Of a DNA stretch of 64,000 nt, positions 59,543 to 64,000 are shown piece after piece; the stretch's first letter is position 1, and the number at the start of each line of letters is the position of its first letter. The stretch spans positions 62,001 to 126,000 of the forward strand of contig NCSJ02000044.1 of assembly GCA_002812745.2 (NCBI GenBank). Reading direction: 5' to 3'. The notes under the pieces are model-generated. The model was not told the DNA's origin. It saw only the letters and a list, made by a program, of their open reading frames with translations, and did not search any database. The stretch comes from Scytalidium lignicola. Taxonomy: Eukaryota; Ascomycota; Leotiomycetes. Made by a program: the position numbers and the translations under genes.

Positions 59543-61493
59543 ATGAAGCTCTCCAGCACACCAATTGCTGCGCTGTTTGCGCTTGCGTGCGGTGTCTTGC
59601 CAAATGTCGCCCTGGCCATGACCCGCGAACAGGCCCCGAACTTCCGCAGTGCACAGTTCCGAGCTGCTCCGCCGGGAGATGCTACGACCACTGCCGCTAC
59701 GGTCCTGAATGCCACTTTTGAGCAGCTGATTGACCATGCGAATCCGTCTCTGGGGACATTCAGTCAGTTCTACTATTATTCGACTGAATTCTACAAGGGC
59801 CCAGGAAGCCCAGTTGTCCGTAGCACCAAACTCAATGGAAACTTCAGATATGCTGACTCCCTTCCGTTGCAGGTTTTCTTTACACCGGGAGAAATTGCTA
59901 TCATCGGTTATTCAGAGTCAGTTCCACATCTTGATTCATAGACTATTTACTGAATATACGTGTGCAGCTATGCAACCACAGCTAGAACCACGGGCGTCAT
60001 CGCACAGGAAATCGGCGCAGCCGTCGTTGTCCTTGAGCACAGATACTGGGGGTTTTCTTCTCCATTCACAGAGTTGACAACCGAGAATTTGCAATATTTA
60101 ACGTTGAAGAACTCGATTGCAGACCTGAACCATTTTGCCTTGAACGCCAAGTTGCCATTTGACCTGTCCGGCGCAAGTAATGCTAATAAGGCACCATGGG
60201 TGCTTGTGGGAGGCTCATACTCAGGAGCGCTGACTGCCTGGACGGAGGCAACCACCAAACCTTCAGTTATGTGGGCATACTATGCCAGCTCAGCAGTTGT
60301 CGAAACAATCGGTAACTACTGGTCCTATTTCCTTCCAGAAACGGAGCACATGCCCAAAAATTGCAGCACAGATCTCGCCCTGGTCGTTAAGCACCTTGAC
60401 AGTATTGGAGAGTCTGGTTCAGTGAAAGAACAGACCGCAATGAAGGAGCTATTTGGCCTGGAGGGCTTGGAACACTACGATGATTTCATGGAGTAAGTTG
60501 GCGAGGCCTGCTACTTGTAGGATATGTAATAACACCTCTTATAGGACGATTGTCAACGGGCCTTACCAGTGGCAAGGCAATCAATTCTACGAAAACGGTG
60601 GCTTCTTCACTTTTTGTGATTATGTTGAGGGTATCGCAGGCACTAATAGCACCCACACCAAGCTCCCAGGAGCCGCCGGAGTGGGTCTAGAAACAGCACT
60701 CACGGGATATGCAAACTGGATCAAGAATGAACTCCTCCCGGGCTATTGTGAATCATTTGGTATGTTTCCCGAACTGCATTTAAACGAGGATGATTTTACA
60801 GCCCTGGGCTTTTATACATTTCTCCTATTTTGACGTCTTTGCTGAATGTCACTTTTCTCTGCAGGCTATCCAGAATTCGCTGGCACATACAATGTAGAAT
60901 GCCTCAACACATATAACGCGTCCTTACCTACTTATTCCGACGTCAGTGTCGGTAACGCCTATGACCGACAATGGGACTGGTTTTTATGCGCGGGATTCGG
61001 ATGGTACTTGTCCCCTTCAATTTCTAGATTTCTGTTATCTAACTGTGCTTTTCTTTCCAGGTGGCAAAATGGAGCACCTGCTGGACAAGAGTCAATCGTC
61101 TCCAGATTAATTCAGAATCAATACTGGACAAGGCAGTGTGCTATGTGGTTCCCCGAGGAGAATGGCCATACCTATGGTCTTAACGCCGGTGCAACGTATG
61201 ATACTACCAACGCTTACACCGGTGGTTGGTTTGGATTTGAGGAGTCGACTCGCCTCATCTTCGTTTCAGGGACAAACGACCCATGGAGATCCAGTCAAGT
61301 AGTCTCTCCCTTACGACCGGGTGGTCCTAAGCGATCTACACCAGCGCAGCCGGTACTCGATGTGCCTGGCGGATATCATACCAGTGACCTTGTCACTGAA
61401 AACGGTGCTGTTAATCCTGGTTGTGCAGCTGTGATTAAACAGGTGGTCAAGCAGATTAAGGAGTGGGTTGACGAATATCCTAGAAAGAAATAG
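59543..61493 (+). CDS. Secreted serine peptidase, family S28, 561 aa
   Basis: Five exons: 59543-59916, 59968-60492, 60545-60759, 60865-61003, 61061-61493; introns 51, 52, 105 and 57 bp with GT-AG borders and frame-keeping joins. ATG 59543 begins a clear signal peptide (MKLSSTPIAALFALACGVLP, likely cleaved after VALA). The alpha/beta-hydrolase catalytic triad is visible: Ser208 in GGSYSG, Asp491 in SGTNDPWR, His524 in GGYHTSD. Other family marks are EHRYWG and FGWWQNGAPAG. S28 enzymes are lysosomal or secreted exo- or endopeptidases cutting after Pro at acid pH; fungal ones are secreted to digest Pro-rich protein. Several NxS/T sites (for example NATF, NCST, NSTH, NASL) suggest glycosylation. 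The gene is complete with no RIP-type damage. It converges with the ABC transporter gene, whose stop is 200 bp away. Confidence 0.95.
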
Positions 61494-61692
61494 CTGCTCG
61501 ATGAGTAAACAGCACCGAACATAGTCAAAATATTATTAAATATAGGACAAAGTAGTAAAAGTCCCAGCATTTAATATTCGACATTGACGGTTTGAATTTG
61601 ATAGATCTCTTTCATTCCATAAATATGATGTATCTCCAAGATACCCTTTTCTGCTCCAAATCTACTTGTTCCAAGAACATATGCCCAATGCC

Positions 61693-64000
61693 TCAAGAAA
61701 TTTTCGCTTGTATTGTTCTCATCAAGAAGTCCTTATCTTGGCTATCTTGAATAAGATTATAGAACAAGCCTTTTTGTCTCAAAAGCTCTGCTGGCTTTCC
61801 AAACTCAGCGACCTCCCCATCACTTATTACCATGACCTGATCAAATGACGCAATAGTCCTCAATCTATGAGCCACGACAATTAATGTCTTACTGAACTCA
61901 GTTCTAATAGTATCTTGAATTATCAAGTCCGTCTTGTTGTCAACGGCTGATGTTGCCTCATCTAAAATAATGATCTTTGGATTCTTGATTAAGACCAGTG
62001 CAAGGCAGAGCAGTTGCCTTTGCCCTTGAGACATATTTGCTCCTCCAGCACTGATGAGAGAATCGAGACTAAATAGACCTGATTTATGATCGCCTTCCTC
62101 TGCTAGGAGCTTTACACGCCTTAAAGCTTCGTTGAGTTTGTCCTCCTCGACTTGCTTGAAGTAATCGAGATTGGATCGGACTGTCCCGGAGAATAAAACG
62201 GGATCTTGTGGAATGAACACAATCCTGGATCGAAGGGACTTGAGCTTGATCGTAGAGATGTCAATGCCATCGATATGGATGGAACCATCCCGAGGCTCGA
62301 GTAAGCGCAGTAGGGATAAAGCCAACGATGACTTCCCAGCGCCAGTACGACCTACAATGCCAATCCTCTGACCAGCTTCAACGGTAAAAGAAACACCTTT
62401 CAGTACCAGAGGAAGACCAGCCGAATAGGTGAGTTTGAGTTCTTTGACCTCAACCTTTCCATGCGGTGGCCAATCCTCCGAGACTTGATTACCACCCTGG
62501 TCTTCAATCTCAAGCTCTGTCAACCCGATCACTTCTCCAGCAGCATCCATGCAGGTCTCAAGAATTCCAAAGTTGTTGATAGCCTTGAAAATAGCCCGGG
62601 AAAATCCCATCGAAAATGTGAGACAAAACCCGAATAAAGAAGGGTCAACAATTGACTCAGATGACAAGAGAATTACACCTGTGCTAAATGAGAACAAAAC
62701 ACCAATAAAAGACATTTGAAGGCCAAGCCAACGATTGAAGATCCAAAAGTGTCGCTTGGCTGTTGAAAGTCTATCAAGATGTCGGTGCATTTGTTCGATA
62801 GATCTGTCAACAGCACCAAAGGCCCTAATTGTTGAGACTCCAGCCACAGATGAAGTAAAATGCTCAAGAATATCAGCAGTAGGTGCTGCATCGGCGCGTT
62901 TCACCATTGATCGAGCTTTAATGTAGCCTCTACTGACTTGTGCACACCATGCGAGGAGCACTACAGTCAGGAAACTCGTGTACATAGACGTATATAAGCT
63001 TGAAGAGAGTCAGTGACTTAATATTGGATTCTATATGGCTAAAAACCTTACCCAACACCAACAATAGTCAATAGTTGAATCAAACAATCAGCAAACTCAG
63101 ACATAGTAGCGAGCACCAAGTCATCAATCACTCTAGTGTCTATGGTGAACCTTTTTAGCATTTCACCGATGGGCGTAGTATCAAGCCAGAGAATGGGCAT
63201 GCGGAGGACCTTGAAAGTCATTTTTCGGAACAGAATCTTTGACGCACGAATCGATCCGGAGAAGGTATATAGACTGAAAAGAAGCTCTAATGTGATGGCC
63301 AGCAACGAGCTCCAGAGGTATAAATAAAGATATTGCTGCAACCCACTGCCCCAATTAGCGATGAATGGAGGGGTCTTTGATTGATCAATGATCTCTTTGC
63401 GGCGTGTTGAATTAATGCGGCCTAGAAGCCATCTCGTCAGTGCATTCAACAGTTGTTTAGTGACTAAACCTAGAATATATATGAGAGTAAAACCAAGACC
63501 ACCCGCTGCAGAAAAATAACTCCCGTATATTTTCAAATCAGTCCGCGCATTAGATCTTTTGGCCTTCTTAACAACAGGTCTATTTTTAGGTATCTTCTCG
63601 CTCTTTTCTGGGTTTGATTCCTCTTCCGGTGGAGGCTTGGGTCCAATAGATACTTCTGTTTTCATGACATCTATGGCTTTTCCCATAGAGTCTGTACTAC
63701 CCGCATAACTTATGGTATTATTCCTAACATGAACAATATATTTTGTCTTTGGCAAGCATAGTGAGACCTGATGTGTAACGAGAATCCGTGTACGACTCTT
63801 GCCAAGTTCGCCGGTAAGTGCGTTGAAGATGTCTCTAGAGACGTGAGAGTCTAGAGCCGAGAAAATATCGTCTAGAACCAATAGTTGAGCATTGGAGTAC
63901 AGAGCTCTACCGAATGCGAGTCTAGCACGCTGACCTCCACTAAGCTTAACGCCTCGTAGACCAATCAGAGTCTCATCTCCTTTGGCAAGTGCTGCCAGGT
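61693..64000 (-). CDS. ABC transporter, ABCC (MRP-like) type, 3' part; runs off the window
   Basis: Exon 63052 to beyond 64000, intron 62999-63051 (53 bp, GTAAGG...AAG), last exon 61693-62998. About 750 residues are seen. In order they are the end of nucleotide-binding domain 1 (LSGGQRARLAFGRALYS, then LLVLDDIFSALDSH), a charged linker, a second membrane domain with about six helices, and nucleotide-binding domain 2. Domain 2 has Walker A GRTGAGKSS, signature MSQGQRQL, Walker B IIILDEATSAVD and the His-loop VVAHRL. Domain 1 has Asp in place of the catalytic Glu (LDD), the usual asymmetry of ABCC proteins, so only site 2 should hydrolyse ATP well. Such transporters export conjugates, toxins or drugs into the vacuole or out of the cell. 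The first half, including Walker A of domain 1, lies to the right of the window. Confidence 0.95.

Overview
The window is a stretch of a filamentous ascomycete (Pezizomycotina) chromosome. The evidence is short GT-AG introns of about 48-105 bp, a HET-domain gene, a fungal-type amidase, a DHA1 MFS transporter, an S28 peptidase with a secretion signal, an ABCC transporter, and very AT-rich blocks full of retrotransposons whose Gln codons have become stops. That last pattern is what repeat-induced point mutation (RIP, C-to-T) leaves. Similarity points loosely to Leotiomycetes, but the species cannot be fixed from sequence alone. No rRNA, tRNA or CRISPR array was recognised.

Layout. (1) 1-13.8 kb is a patchwork of AT-rich decayed DNA and gene islands: an intact 878-residue HET protein (2403-5039, minus), the 3' end of a kinase-like gene (7699-8385, plus), and an amidase gene (about 8490-10245, minus) whose splice structure is intact but whose 5' third is missing. 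(2) 13.8-26.7 kb is a nest of Ty1/copia elements. A minus-strand element (13779-26668, direct repeats ATAAG) is split by a plus-strand element of the same family (15858-23287). Both carry copies of a short inverted-repeat element with GACTGGC ends, and a 112-bp solo LTR also lies inside. (3) 27.7-30.6 kb is an AT-rich RecQ-like helicase gene cut by a GC-richer solo LTR; the reading frame resumes on the far side. (4) 30.6-48.2 kb holds several Ty3/gypsy elements, one with both LTRs (38483-45152), plus a partial copia and a run of ambiguous bases. (5) 48.8-64 kb is ordinary gene-rich DNA: MFS transporter, HET C-terminal remnant, small Gly-rich gene, disabled regulator gene, SDR, S28 peptidase, and the 3' half of an ABCC transporter running off the right edge.

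The genes do not form an evident pathway. The MFS, SDR, peptidase and ABC genes each have their own promoter region. The main interest is the history of the repeats: datable nested insertions with target duplications, two LTRs of one element with very different mutation loads, and a helicase gene that stayed open in AT-saturated surroundings until an LTR landed in it. I did not find a clearly new multi-gene system.
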